Positions 1-5,199 of a stretch of 6,014 nt of DNA are shown piece after piece. The notes below the pieces were generated by a model. The model was not told where the DNA came from. It ran no database searches and worked only from the letters and a program-made list of their open reading frames with translations. A program made the translations under genes and the position numbers. The DNA is from Acidobacteriota bacterium (GTDB lineage Bacteria; Acidobacteriota; Terriglobia; Acidiferrales; UBA7541), in NCBI GenBank assembly GCA_003161495.1, contig PMOP01000414.1, positions 3,638 through 9,651 of the forward strand, in the 5' to 3' direction. Numbering within the stretch: the stretch's first letter is position 1; the number at the start of each line of letters is the position of its first letter.

Positions 1-810
1 GCTACTTTGCACCCGGGCGATCGCGTCATCGTTGATCCGGCCATTTACTGCGGCATGTGCCTCAATTGCCGGGCGGGACAAACCAATCTCTGCCCTAACG
101 GCTCGCTCGTCGGCCGCGATTCCAACGGCGGGTTCGCGGATTATCTAGTTGCACCGCGTAGCCATGTGTATCCGTTGCCGGATTCCATCGACAGCAAAGT
201 TGCGCCGCTCATTCAGGTCGCGACCACGTGCATGCATGGCCACCACCTCATCAAAATTTTTCCCGGGCAATCGGTCGTGGTAGTGGGCTTGGGAGTCGCA
301 GGCCAAATTCATGTGCAACTCGCGAAGGCTTGGGGAGCTTATCCGGTGATCGGCGTTACGCGCAGCGCCTACAAACGGAACCTCGCAAAAGAGCTGGGCG
401 CGGACGTGACTGTGTCGAGTGGACCCGAAGCCGTGCGCGGCGTGATGGAAGCCACCGGCGGGCAAGGCGCAGATTTCGTCATCGAATGCACGGGCGTTCC
501 GTCCGCTCTCGCCGACTCGATCAATATGGCGCGCCTCGGCGGCACGCTTTTATTGTTTGGAATTACGTCGGCAACGCAGGCGACCTTGCCCTTTTATCAG
601 CTCTATTACAAAGAACTCAACATTGTGAACACACGCGCGGCCAAGGGCGAGGATTATCCGCCGACGATTGACTTAGTGGCGCGCGGAGCGTTAAAACTCA
701 AGCCACTCGTGACGCATGTTGTCCCGCTGCTGGATCTGGAGAAAGCCATCGGGATGCTCGAGTCCGACGAAGACCAGCGCATGAAAATTATTCTTGAAAA
801 TACGCGATGA
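1..810 (+). CDS. Zn-dependent medium-chain alcohol/polyol dehydrogenase (Tdh/sorbitol-DH-like), 5' truncated
   Basis: The reading frame is open from base 1 to the TGA at 808-810, so 269 residues are visible. MDR enzymes are usually about 340-350 residues, so roughly 70-80 N-terminal residues, including the first catalytic-zinc ligands, lie outside the window. The structural-zinc motif is complete: Cys17, Cys20, Cys23 and Cys31 (residue 1 is the codon at 1-3), in C-x2-C-x2-C-x7-C spacing. The Rossmann nucleotide-binding motif GLGVAG is at 96-101, followed by the typical ADFVIECTG strand and a GGTLLLFG segment. The family oxidises alcohols, polyols or amino-alcohols with NAD(P)+ in the cytoplasm. 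By hand alignment to sorbitol dehydrogenase, the position of the third zinc ligand (Glu/Cys) appears to be Gln72. The substrate is unknown. The MFS transporter downstream in the same direction suggests a shared substrate, but 142 bp separate them. Confidence 0.93.
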   Translation, partial: ATLHPGDRVIVDPAIYCGMCLNCRAGQTNLCPNGSLVGRDSNGGFADYLVAPRSHVYPLPDSIDSKVAPLIQVATTCMHGHHLIKIFPGQSVVVVGLGVAGQIHVQLAKAWGAYPVIGVTRSAYKRNLAKELGADVTVSSGPEAVRGVMEATGGQGADFVIECTGVPSALADSINMARLGGTLLLFGITSATQATLPFYQLYYKELNIVNTRAAKGEDYPPTIDLVARGALKLKPLVTHVVPLLDLEKAIGMLESDEDQRMKIILENTR

Positions 811-845
811 TTGCGCGTGGGTAAAAATCCCCGCGAATCATTCGC
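810..845. other. overlapping inverted repeats after the dehydrogenase stop
   Basis: Just past the stop codon, ATT-g-CGCG-t-GGG (810-821) can pair with CCC-CGCG-AAT (829-838) across a TAAAAAT loop, with two single-base bulges. The 3' arm is shared with a second repeat, GCGAAT-c-ATTCGC (833-845), which is a perfect 6-1-6 inverted repeat. No T-run follows, so this is not a canonical Rho-independent terminator. It could be a weak terminator, an mRNA-stabilising hairpin or an operator. The rest of the 811-952 gap holds no other gene and no clear promoter. Confidence 0.3.
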
Positions 846-893
846 CAGGGCCTGAAACTGTAGCAAACCGGATGCCGCTCTCTCTTTAAAAAT

Positions 894-900
894 GGGAGGA
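894..900 (+). promoter_or_regulatory. strong Shine-Dalgarno-like GGGAGGA without a standard start nearby
   Basis: GGGAGGA contains the full GGAGG core at 895-899. No ATG, GTG or TTG in the transporter frame lies at a usual distance. The codon 8 nt downstream of the core, in that frame, is ATT at 908-910, and the frame from there to the ATG at 953 has no stop. The SD also lies inside a three-codon mini-ORF (ATG GGA GGA TAA, 892-903). It either serves an unusual AUU start for the MFS gene or is fortuitous. Confidence 0.4.
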
Positions 901-952
901 TAAGACAATTCAGGACCAAGCAGCCGTAATCCGGACCAACGAATCGGACAGC

Positions 953-2140
953 ATGGCTGGCGCGCGCGGCGTGGCCATCGCCATGTATTGTGTTCTACTG
1001 GCTTCCTACACGCTCATGGCCGCGGACCGCTATTTGTTTCCTGTCCTGGCCCCCGACGTTCGTAAAGCGTTCGGTTTTTCCCTCGCCAATACCGGATTGC
1101 TCTCCACAATTTTTACTCTGGGCCTCGGAATCGGCGGACTTCCGACCGGATTTCTGCTCGCGCGCTTTTCGCGAAAGATGGTCGTGCTGACGGGCATCGT
1201 AATTTTTTCCTCCGCCACGGCGCTCACCACGGTGGTCCCCGGCTTCTGGACCATGCTCGTGTGCCTCGCCGCGCAAGGCATCGGCATGTCGATGCTGGCC
1301 ACCTCGATGTTCGCCCTGGCCGCCAGCTATTTTTCCGGGCATCGATCCGCGGCCATTGGTTCCGTCAATTTCTGCTACGGCATCGGCGGATTTCTTGGGC
1401 CATATCTCGCCGGAAAACTTCGGCAGTCTTACAACACCTGGCACGCGCCGATGATTTCGTTCGGCCTGTTTGGCTTCGTGATGGTCGTGCTCATCGCCGC
1501 GACGGTGCGCCCCTGGTTCAGCGAAACGCGCCGCGTAGTGGAAACCAAAACCGATCGCGGCGGCGCCGCAAGCCTCGCCAATCGCAACACCATGATCCTC
1601 ACGGTCCTCAGCGTCATTCACGGCCTGAGCATGTACGGATTCCTCGGTCTCTATCCCACGTTTTTGCGGGAAGTACTTCATTACACTCCGGCTAATGCCG
1701 GAAAAGTGATCGGCTTTTTCGGAATTGGAGCCTTGCTCTCGATCCCGTGCGGCTGGATTGGCGATCGCTATTCGCCCAAGCTGGTGTTGAGCGGCTCGCT
1801 GCTTTCCATCGCCGTTCTCGGATATTTATTTTTCCAGGAATCGCCGACCATGGCAATGCGTGAACTCCTGACGTTCCTTTACGGAGTCACGGGCAGCGCC
1901 GTGCTTTATGTCAACCTGGCCGCCTATCACGTAAAATCTTTACGCGCGAGTTTATCCAACCGCGGCTCGGGCATGTTCGTCACCACCCTCTACAGCGGCG
2001 CGGCATTCGGTGGCTATCTTCTCGGCGGGATCGCAGCTCGCAGCGGTTGGCTGACGGCCGGCGAGATTCAGATGTCACTGCTTTCCTTGATCGGCGCGGT
2101 CCTGGCGCTCGCTTTGCGCCCCAGTGAAATGTCTTTGTAG
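953..2140 (+). CDS. MFS transporter (12-TM type, substrate unknown)
   Basis: This 395-residue protein is nearly all hydrophobic helices, the usual length for a 12-helix major facilitator permease of the inner membrane. TM1 (about 7-24) ends in ADRYLFP, a charged TM1 edge typical of the family. The motif-A loop after TM2 is a variant, GFLLARFSRKMVV (67-79). The second-half counterpart, GWIGDRYSPKLVL (267-279), is closer to consensus and retains G-D-R. The loop at about 188-212 is the hydrophilic linker between the two six-helix bundles. The first ATG (953) has no clear ribosome-binding site, and a strong SD upstream (894-900) fits an in-frame ATT at 908 that would add 15 residues. It follows the dehydrogenase in the same direction, suggesting import or export of that enzyme's substrate or product. 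It converges on the AEC transporter with 18 bp between stop codons and no clear terminator. MFS membership is certain; the specificity is not. Confidence 0.93.
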   Translation: MAGARGVAIAMYCVLLASYTLMAADRYLFPVLAPDVRKAFGFSLANTGLLSTIFTLGLGIGGLPTGFLLARFSRKMVVLTGIVIFSSATALTTVVPGFWTMLVCLAAQGIGMSMLATSMFALAASYFSGHRSAAIGSVNFCYGIGGFLGPYLAGKLRQSYNTWHAPMISFGLFGFVMVVLIAATVRPWFSETRRVVETKTDRGGAASLANRNTMILTVLSVIHGLSMYGFLGLYPTFLREVLHYTPANAGKVIGFFGIGALLSIPCGWIGDRYSPKLVLSGSLLSIAVLGYLFFQESPTMAMRELLTFLYGVTGSAVLYVNLAAYHVKSLRASLSNRGSGMFVTTLYSGAAFGGYLLGGIAARSGWLTAGEIQMSLLSLIGAVLALALRPSEMSL

Positions 2141-2158
2141 AAGTCCGGTAGCTGGGTG

Positions 2159-3103
2159 TTACATACCTGCTGTCAAATAAATCACAGCTGACAGTGTAAC
2201 GATGCTGAAAAGCGTGCTTGCAATCAACGTCGAACTTGCCTCGATGGAGGCCACACCAAATCTGGCTCCGAACACAGTGCCAAAGAAGCCCGCGGGTACA
2301 GCAGCCAGCAGCACCCCTTGACGCGCTTCCGGCGCAGGGACGCGAAGTAAGAGCACGAAACCAAACATCAGCGCCACCTGCACGATATTCTTGAGGATTA
2401 CGCTCATTATCGCATTGCCACCCAAGCGGAACGGCTGCGCGGATAGAATCAAACCCGTCAGAAATAGAGCAACACCCGCAGTGCATTGACCAATCAGATT
2501 GAGCATACGCCCCGCAACGTCGGGAATGGGAATGCCAATCAGCGAAAAAACCATCCCCAAAACAGGAGCCCACGTGACCGGTCTTTTGCAGGACTGCAGC
2601 ACCGCATAGAGAAGGCGGGTTCTTACTGGCATGCTCTGGGCTTTTTCGGTTCCGCTCTCGAGAATTACCAGTGTGATGGGGGAAATAACAATGGAACCCA
2701 CTCCAATGCTGGCAGCTACTGCAACAGTCCCTTCGGGTCCAAACATGCTGATGAGAAGTGGCAGCCCGACAGCGACATTATTTGAAAAGGATACTGTCAA
2801 AGATTGAACGGCGGCTTCGTTTGGCTGGAGGTGGAACATCTTGCGCTGCAATATCCAGGTAAGCGCATAAATTAATACCATGGCGAGCGCCATTGCCACG
2901 ACGAGCCGGTACTGTTGCGCAAGAACTTTGCTGGATGTGCGCGCAATCGCGAGAAAAAGCGCGCATGGCAAGGCAAAATTCATCAACATAATGTTGATCG
3001 AGTGGACGTTTTTGTTGTCCACCATCTTCCAGAGTCCGGCAAAGTAACCCAGACCAAGGACAAAGAAGACCGGAGCGAGTGAATTCAGGATCGTGGTGCC
3101 CAT
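2159..3103 (-). CDS. AEC-family transporter (auxin efflux carrier / MdcF-like permease)
   Basis: The protein is 314 residues from the ATG at 3103, typical for bacterial AEC permeases of about 310-320 residues with 10 helices. Family hallmarks are visible: the N-terminal PVFFVLGLGYFAG helix (11-23), MNFALPCALF (41-50), SFSNNVAVGLPLL (105-117, the conserved N-x-G-LP segment), KRP-x4-APVLG (173-183) and the C-terminal half with AVPAGFFGTVFGARFG (268-283). Known members export or import organic anions such as malonate or malate; the substrate here is unknown. The frame extends 20 codons further upstream to 3163, but the chosen start has GGGAGGG placed 7 nt before it, and the extra residues are charged and unlike the family. 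It is monocistronic by layout: convergent with the MFS gene and about 415 bp from the XRE gene. By eye its GC content and third-position GC are a little lower than in the MFS gene, which could hint at separate ancestry. Confidence 0.92.
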   Translation of the reverse strand: MGTTILNSLAPVFFVLGLGYFAGLWKMVDNKNVHSINIMLMNFALPCALFLAIARTSSKVLAQQYRLVVAMALAMVLIYALTWILQRKMFHLQPNEAAVQSLTVSFSNNVAVGLPLLISMFGPEGTVAVAASIGVGSIVISPITLVILESGTEKAQSMPVRTRLLYAVLQSCKRPVTWAPVLGMVFSLIGIPIPDVAGRMLNLIGQCTAGVALFLTGLILSAQPFRLGGNAIMSVILKNIVQVALMFGFVLLLRVPAPEARQGVLLAAVPAGFFGTVFGARFGVASIEASSTLIASTLFSIVTLSAVIYLTAGM

Positions 3104-3110
3104 CTGTGAT

Positions 3111-3117
3111 CCCTCCC
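3111..3117 (-). promoter_or_regulatory. ribosome-binding site of the AEC gene
   Basis: On the - strand this reads GGGAGGG, 7 nt before the ATG at 3103. It decides the start in favour of 3103 over the in-frame codon at 3163, which has no such site. Confidence 0.75.
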
Positions 3118-3328
3118 AGATTGTGTCCGCGCGCTCCGCGACTCTAACAGCAAACTCCCGCAAGATTGCTTGCTCAGTTGCTGGTAAACGGAATCGGCAG
3201 GTACCAATTCAGATTAAATTATCGAGCGCTCAGTTCCCCGGAGATAAAGGCGGCTGACAGGTCCAGCCCTCAAAAACTCGGTAGAAGATACACGGAAGGC
3301 AGATGGCGATCAAGCGAGGTCTTCTCTA

Positions 3329-3346
3329 GCGGTCTCCGGCGACCGC
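3329..3346. repeat. inverted repeat GCGGTC-N6-GACCGC
   Basis: Two perfect 6-bp arms are separated by TCCGGC, giving a GC-rich hairpin with a six-base loop. It lies in the non-coding stretch, 25 bp before the micro-ORF at 3371 and far from the adjoining genes. No T-run follows on either strand, so it is not a standard terminator. Confidence 0.35.
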
Positions 3347-3370
3347 GCTCGCGGACACTTCGCGGTTTAG

Positions 3371-3478
3371 ATGGGATCCTTCAAGACGAGCTTTGCGGCG
3401 CTCGCCGGATTCTCACTGGTCATGCACGGGATCGTGCCCTTGATCGACCGTGAGGATCCGGCGCCGCGCCTGCAATAG
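3371..3478 (+). CDS. possible 35-residue hydrophobic small protein
   Basis: ATG at 3371 to TAG at 3476-3478 encodes 35 residues: a short basic head (MGSFKTS), a hydrophobic run (FAALAGFSLVMHGIVPLI, about 8-25) and a charged tail rich in Pro, Asp and Arg. The layout resembles a single-helix membrane peptide with a cytoplasmic lysine. In favour: it is the only hydrophobic frame in an otherwise gene-free stretch, and many of its codons end in G or C. Against: there is no Shine-Dalgarno, an in-frame stop sits directly before the ATG, and an open frame of this length occurs by chance often. I do not recognise a family. It may be an orphan small protein, a degraded gene end or noise. Confidence 0.25.
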   Translation: MGSFKTSFAALAGFSLVMHGIVPLIDREDPAPRLQ

Positions 3479-3518
3479 CCGGGAAAAACATTTCGATTCC
3501 GGAAATTCAATCTCCCGA

Positions 3519-3905
3519 TTACTGTGCCGCCGTTTTTCCCCGCGCCATTTTCTGAGCCATGAAAAGCAGCAATTTTCGGTCGCCTTCTTTTGTGCGGCTC
3601 AGGAGCTGGCGAAACCTTTCCAGCATCCGCGCGTCCTTGCCCGAACTCCCCCACGCGATGTCCCCCGCGCTCTTGCGCTTCAGAATGTTGGGCAGGGCGG
3701 GAGGTTTGTCGCTGTCATAAAAAAGTTGGTACAGAGGAACTTCCAGCGCTCGCGCGAATTTCTCCAACGTTTCCACGGCGGGGACGGTGTGCCCATTCTC
3801 CACCCGGGAGATGTAGCACCGAAGCAATCCCGTACGTTTTTCAATTTCTCCCTGCGAAAGTTTCTTTTCTTCGCGGATCGCCCGCAAGTGGTCCCCAATG
3901 ATCAT
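3519..3905 (-). CDS. XRE-family helix-turn-helix transcriptional regulator
   Basis: This 128-residue protein begins with an HTH_3 (Cro/C1-type) domain at about 5-62. Helix 2 carries KLSQGEIEKRTGL and the recognition helix is in LLRCYISRVENGHTVP (27-42), with the conserved S-R-x-E-N-G turn; LEKFARALEVPLYQLF (47-62) closes the domain. A proline-containing linker and a basic helical tail (about 88-124) follow, with no recognisable effector domain, so it is probably a dimeric DNA-binding protein whose signal is unknown. The sequence matches my memory of a strongly conserved acidobacterial XRE family. The ATG at 3905 has AAAGGA 7 nt upstream. It lies 185 bp downstream of the MerR-TPR gene on the same strand. 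The AT-rich gap with a CRP-like palindrome and direct repeats argues that it has its own promoter. Confidence 0.93.
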   Translation of the reverse strand: MIIGDHLRAIREEKKLSQGEIEKRTGLLRCYISRVENGHTVPAVETLEKFARALEVPLYQLFYDSDKPPALPNILKRKSAGDIAWGSSGKDARMLERFRQLLSRTKEGDRKLLLFMAQKMARGKTAAQ

Positions 3906-3912
3906 TTTATTG

Positions 3913-3918
3913 TCCTTT
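3913..3918 (-). promoter_or_regulatory. ribosome-binding site of the XRE gene
   Basis: The - strand reads AAAGGA, 7 nt before the ATG at 3905. This supports the chosen start. Confidence 0.7.
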
Positions 3919-3960
3919 CAGATTTGTCTTTCCCGAAATGCCCCGTTGTCTTAAAAGCTC

Positions 3961-3986
3961 TTCGGGTTCGTGCCCATCCAACCGAA
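3961..3986 (-). other. hairpin in the presumed XRE leader
   Basis: TTCGG-g-TT (3961-3968) is complementary to AACCGAA (3980-3986), giving a 7-bp stem with one bulge and an 11-base loop. In the - strand transcript the stem is followed by GAGCTTTT, a short T-rich run, so it could act as a weak attenuator or leader structure about 55 nt before the XRE start. A GAAGAG hexamer occurs on both sides of the stem on that strand. The evidence is structural only. Confidence 0.25.
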
Positions 3987-4005
3987 CACCTCTTCAAAGC
4001 TACAA

Positions 4006-4069
4006 TATCAAATTAGCTCTTACTAAATACAGTGATACGGATCACATTCAATTACGATTGTATCAAATT
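4006..4069. repeat. pair of direct repeats TATCAAATT flanking a palindrome
   Basis: TATCAAATT occurs at 4006-4014 and 4061-4069, exactly 55 bp apart, in the AT-rich gap upstream of the XRE gene. On the - strand the two copies read AATTTGATA, each preceded by C and a pyrimidine. The distance is about five helical turns, so both copies would lie roughly on one face of the DNA. They may be operator half-sites, for example for XRE autoregulation, or parts of promoter elements: the second - strand copy overlaps the -10-like TATTGT at 4007 to 4002. Confidence 0.4.
4031..4046. promoter_or_regulatory. CRP/FNR-like operator (AGTGA-N6-TCACA)
   Basis: AGTGATACGGATCACA matches the CRP-type consensus TGTGA-N6-TCACA at nine of ten conserved positions. 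Its core GTGAT-N4-ATCAC is a perfect inverted repeat. On the - strand it lies upstream of TATTGT (4007 to 4002). If that is a -10 element, the palindrome centre falls about 42 bp before the start site, the class II activator position. CRP-family involvement is inferred from consensus only; another regulator with a similar half-site could bind here. Confidence 0.5.
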
Positions 4070-4090
4070 GGACTACCGGGTCTAGCGGCG

Positions 4091-5023
4091 TTAGTAAATT
4101 CGCCGGAATGGCGTTAATTTTCCGGACGGAGACGACGGGCTCGGAGGCCGGTACCGGGTAATCCGTGCCCGCGCAAATTCAGCCCACGGGCCGTTTGGTT
4201 CGTAGCGCACATACTGAGTCAAGTGCTGAAGCGCATTCTGCCCCTGCCCGCTCTTCTCATAGGCCAGAGCCAGATTTAGGTGCGCATCCGCGAGCGTCGG
4301 TGCCAGCTCGATGGCGCGAGAAAGATGCAAAATCGCGTCCGCCGTTTTTCCCACCTGTTCGAGGACACAGCCCAAATTGAATTCGGCGAGCGCGTTTTCC
4401 GGTTCATACTCCACGGAAATTGAAAATTGCTCGTGCGCCTCCGCCATCCGGCCCAGCTGATACAGCGCGGTTCCCAGGTTGATACGCGCTTCCACCCAAT
4501 CCGGCGCCGCTTCCACCGCTCTCCCATAAGCCTCGGCGGCCTGGTCGAGCGAATCACTATCGGAATCGCACATCATGCCGAATTCAAACCATTCCTCCGC
4601 CGACCGCGAAGCCATGGCGTGGACTTTCCTGGCCAGCTCCGCCGTCTCGAAGTTCAGCACAAATTGTCCCGTAAGAGGTTCAAAGGGCCGCGCGGTCTCC
4701 TGCGGAGGATACACGACCACCTGTCTTCCGTTCGTTGAAATGCGCAACTTGGAGAGCGGCGTTTGCGCCGAGCCCAATTCGGTTTGCAAAATTGTCACGG
4801 CGCGGCGAATGCGACTCGCGGGAACCTTGCGGGCCGCCAGTCTCTTGATGGTCTCCAGCGCGACGAGGTCCGAAAAATTGAAAAATCGCTCGCCCCAGCG
4901 CGCCCGTGGCAGCACCAGGTGCAGACGCGTCCAATAATCCAGCTCGCGGCGGCTCACGCCCATCATGCGTTCCACTTCGTTGCGCGTGTACAGGTGTTCC
5001 ACTCGTATTGCTCCGGAGGCCAT
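4091..5023 (-). CDS. MerR-type HTH / tetratricopeptide-repeat fusion regulator
   Basis: The 310-residue protein has two parts. Residues about 9-80 form a MerR-like winged-helix domain: LYTRNEVERMMGVSRRELDYW (helix-turn-helix), then a wing with ARWGERFFNFSDLVAL and KRLAARKVPASRIRRAV. A bridge (about 85-135) is followed by TPR units at roughly 142-174 (degenerate), 176-209, 210-243 and 244-277, with typical LGxALYQLGR-, LGCVLEQVGK- and LALAYEKSGQ-type helices and the A/P ends. The tail is basic and Ser/Pro-rich. MerR proteins normally carry a coiled coil and ligand pocket; here TPRs suggest that a protein partner, not a small molecule, sets activity. The start is ambiguous: ATG at 5023 has no good SD, while an in-frame GTG at 5002 has GGAG 8 nt before it and fits the candidate promoter better. 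It is divergent from the GAF sensor gene, making joint control likely. Confidence 0.9.
   Translation of the reverse strand: MASGAIRVEHLYTRNEVERMMGVSRRELDYWTRLHLVLPRARWGERFFNFSDLVALETIKRLAARKVPASRIRRAVTILQTELGSAQTPLSKLRISTNGRQVVVYPPQETARPFEPLTGQFVLNFETAELARKVHAMASRSAEEWFEFGMMCDSDSDSLDQAAEAYGRAVEAAPDWVEARINLGTALYQLGRMAEAHEQFSISVEYEPENALAEFNLGCVLEQVGKTADAILHLSRAIELAPTLADAHLNLALAYEKSGQGQNALQHLTQYVRYEPNGPWAEFARARITRYRPPSPSSPSGKLTPFRRIY
5011..5014 (-). promoter_or_regulatory. Shine-Dalgarno for an alternative GTG start (5002) of the MerR-TPR gene
   Basis: The - strand reads GGAG followed by 8 nt and then GTG at 5002. The upstream ATG at 5023 only has AGGG touching it. Starting at 5002 removes seven residues and leaves the HTH intact. 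Confidence 0.4.
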
Positions 5024-5037
5024 CCCTAAAGTGGTTG

Positions 5038-5065
5038 ATTATCGCTCGAAATCCGGAGATTTGAA
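5038..5065 (-). promoter_or_regulatory. candidate sigma70-type promoter for the MerR-TPR gene
   Basis: On the - strand TTCAAA (5065 to 5060) and GATAAT (5043 to 5038) are spaced by 16 nt. These match 4/6 and 5/6 of the -35 and -10 consensus. Transcription would begin near 5031, leaving about 8 nt before the ATG at 5023 or about 29 nt before the GTG at 5002. The AAATC-cgga-GATTT palindrome sits largely in the spacer, where MerR-family proteins usually bind. Confidence 0.4.
5049..5062. repeat. operator-like palindrome 1, AAATCCGGAGATTT
   Basis: AAATC-cgga-GATTT is a perfect 5-4-5 inverted repeat between the divergent genes. It shares AAATCC and AGATTT with a second palindrome 41 bp away (5090-5105). 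Its position inside the candidate - strand promoter spacer suggests control of the MerR-TPR gene, perhaps by its own product. Binding is inference. Confidence 0.45.
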
Positions 5066-5089
5066 CATTAAATTGTGGCGCCTCGGTGG

Positions 5090-5105
5090 AAATCCTTAGA
5101 GATTT
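5090..5105. repeat. operator-like palindrome 2, AAATCCTTAGAGATTT
   Basis: AAATC-cttaga-GATTT has the same arms as palindrome 1 but a six-base centre. The start-to-start distance is 41 bp, close to four helical turns, so the two sites would face the same side. It lies about 95 bp before the sensor gene start. Confidence 0.4.
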
Positions 5106-5139
5106 TATTCGAAGGGGTTGCAGGACAGGAAAGCCTATA

Positions 5140-5167
5140 TTGCGTGGCCAGCGAATCTTGTTAGACT
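5140..5167 (+). promoter_or_regulatory. weak candidate promoter for the GAF sensor gene
   Basis: TTGCGT (5140-5145) and TAGACT (5162-5167) are separated by 16 nt and match 3/6 and 4/6 of the sigma70 consensus. A TATATT at 5136-5141 looks like a better -10 but has no -35 at normal distance. The match is weak, and another promoter type is possible. Confidence 0.2.
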
Positions 5168-5199
5168 AATCCTCGGCCATTTACTGTCTCGCCCAATCT

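Larger units (their letters stand above)
3118..3518. other. gene-poor intergenic stretch between AEC and XRE genes
   Basis: No convincing long gene is present. On the - strand an AT-rich patch at 3206-3223 contains GATAAT (3223 to 3218), a plausible -10 for the AEC gene, but no good -35 stands at 16-18 nt. An 8-bp palindrome, GAGCGCTC (3224-3231), abuts it. A 6-6-6 hairpin lies at 3329-3346 and an 8-bp palindrome TTCCGGAA at 3497-3504. One weak hydrophobic micro-ORF (3371-3478, + strand) is described separately. No terminator with a T-run is evident after the XRE stop. Confidence 0.5.

Noticed and set aside
995..1681. 228-codon - strand frame opposite the MFS gene
   Set aside because: The peptide is low-complexity and rich in His, Gly, Glu and Arg, as expected for the antisense of a GC-rich hydrophobic gene.
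2141..2170. bidirectional terminator between the convergent MFS and AEC genes
   Set aside because: Only a mismatched stem of about five pairs can be drawn and there is no T-run on either strand.
1980..2573. 197-codon - strand frame across the MFS/AEC junction
   Set aside because: It overlaps both real genes in other frames, with a Cys/Arg/Ser-rich non-protein-like composition.
3166..3453. 95-codon frame beginning with TTG in the gene-poor stretch
   Set aside because: It has no Shine-Dalgarno, no motif and an Arg/Ser-rich random-looking peptide; it also overlaps the AEC leader and the hairpin at 3329-3346.
3476..3518. terminator after the XRE stop (CGGGA near the stop pairing with TCCCG about 28 nt on, - strand)
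   Set aside because: The stem is only five pairs with a long loop and no T-run follows the 3' arm.
3450..4016. 188-codon + strand frame opposite the XRE gene
   Set aside because: It is antisense to a clear XRE regulator, has no recognisable motif and no ribosome-binding site; its composition is that of a shadow frame.
4101..4125. CCGGAA...TTCCGG inverted repeat at the 3' end of the MerR-TPR gene
   Set aside because: It lies inside coding sequence with an 11-base loop and no T-run; probably chance.
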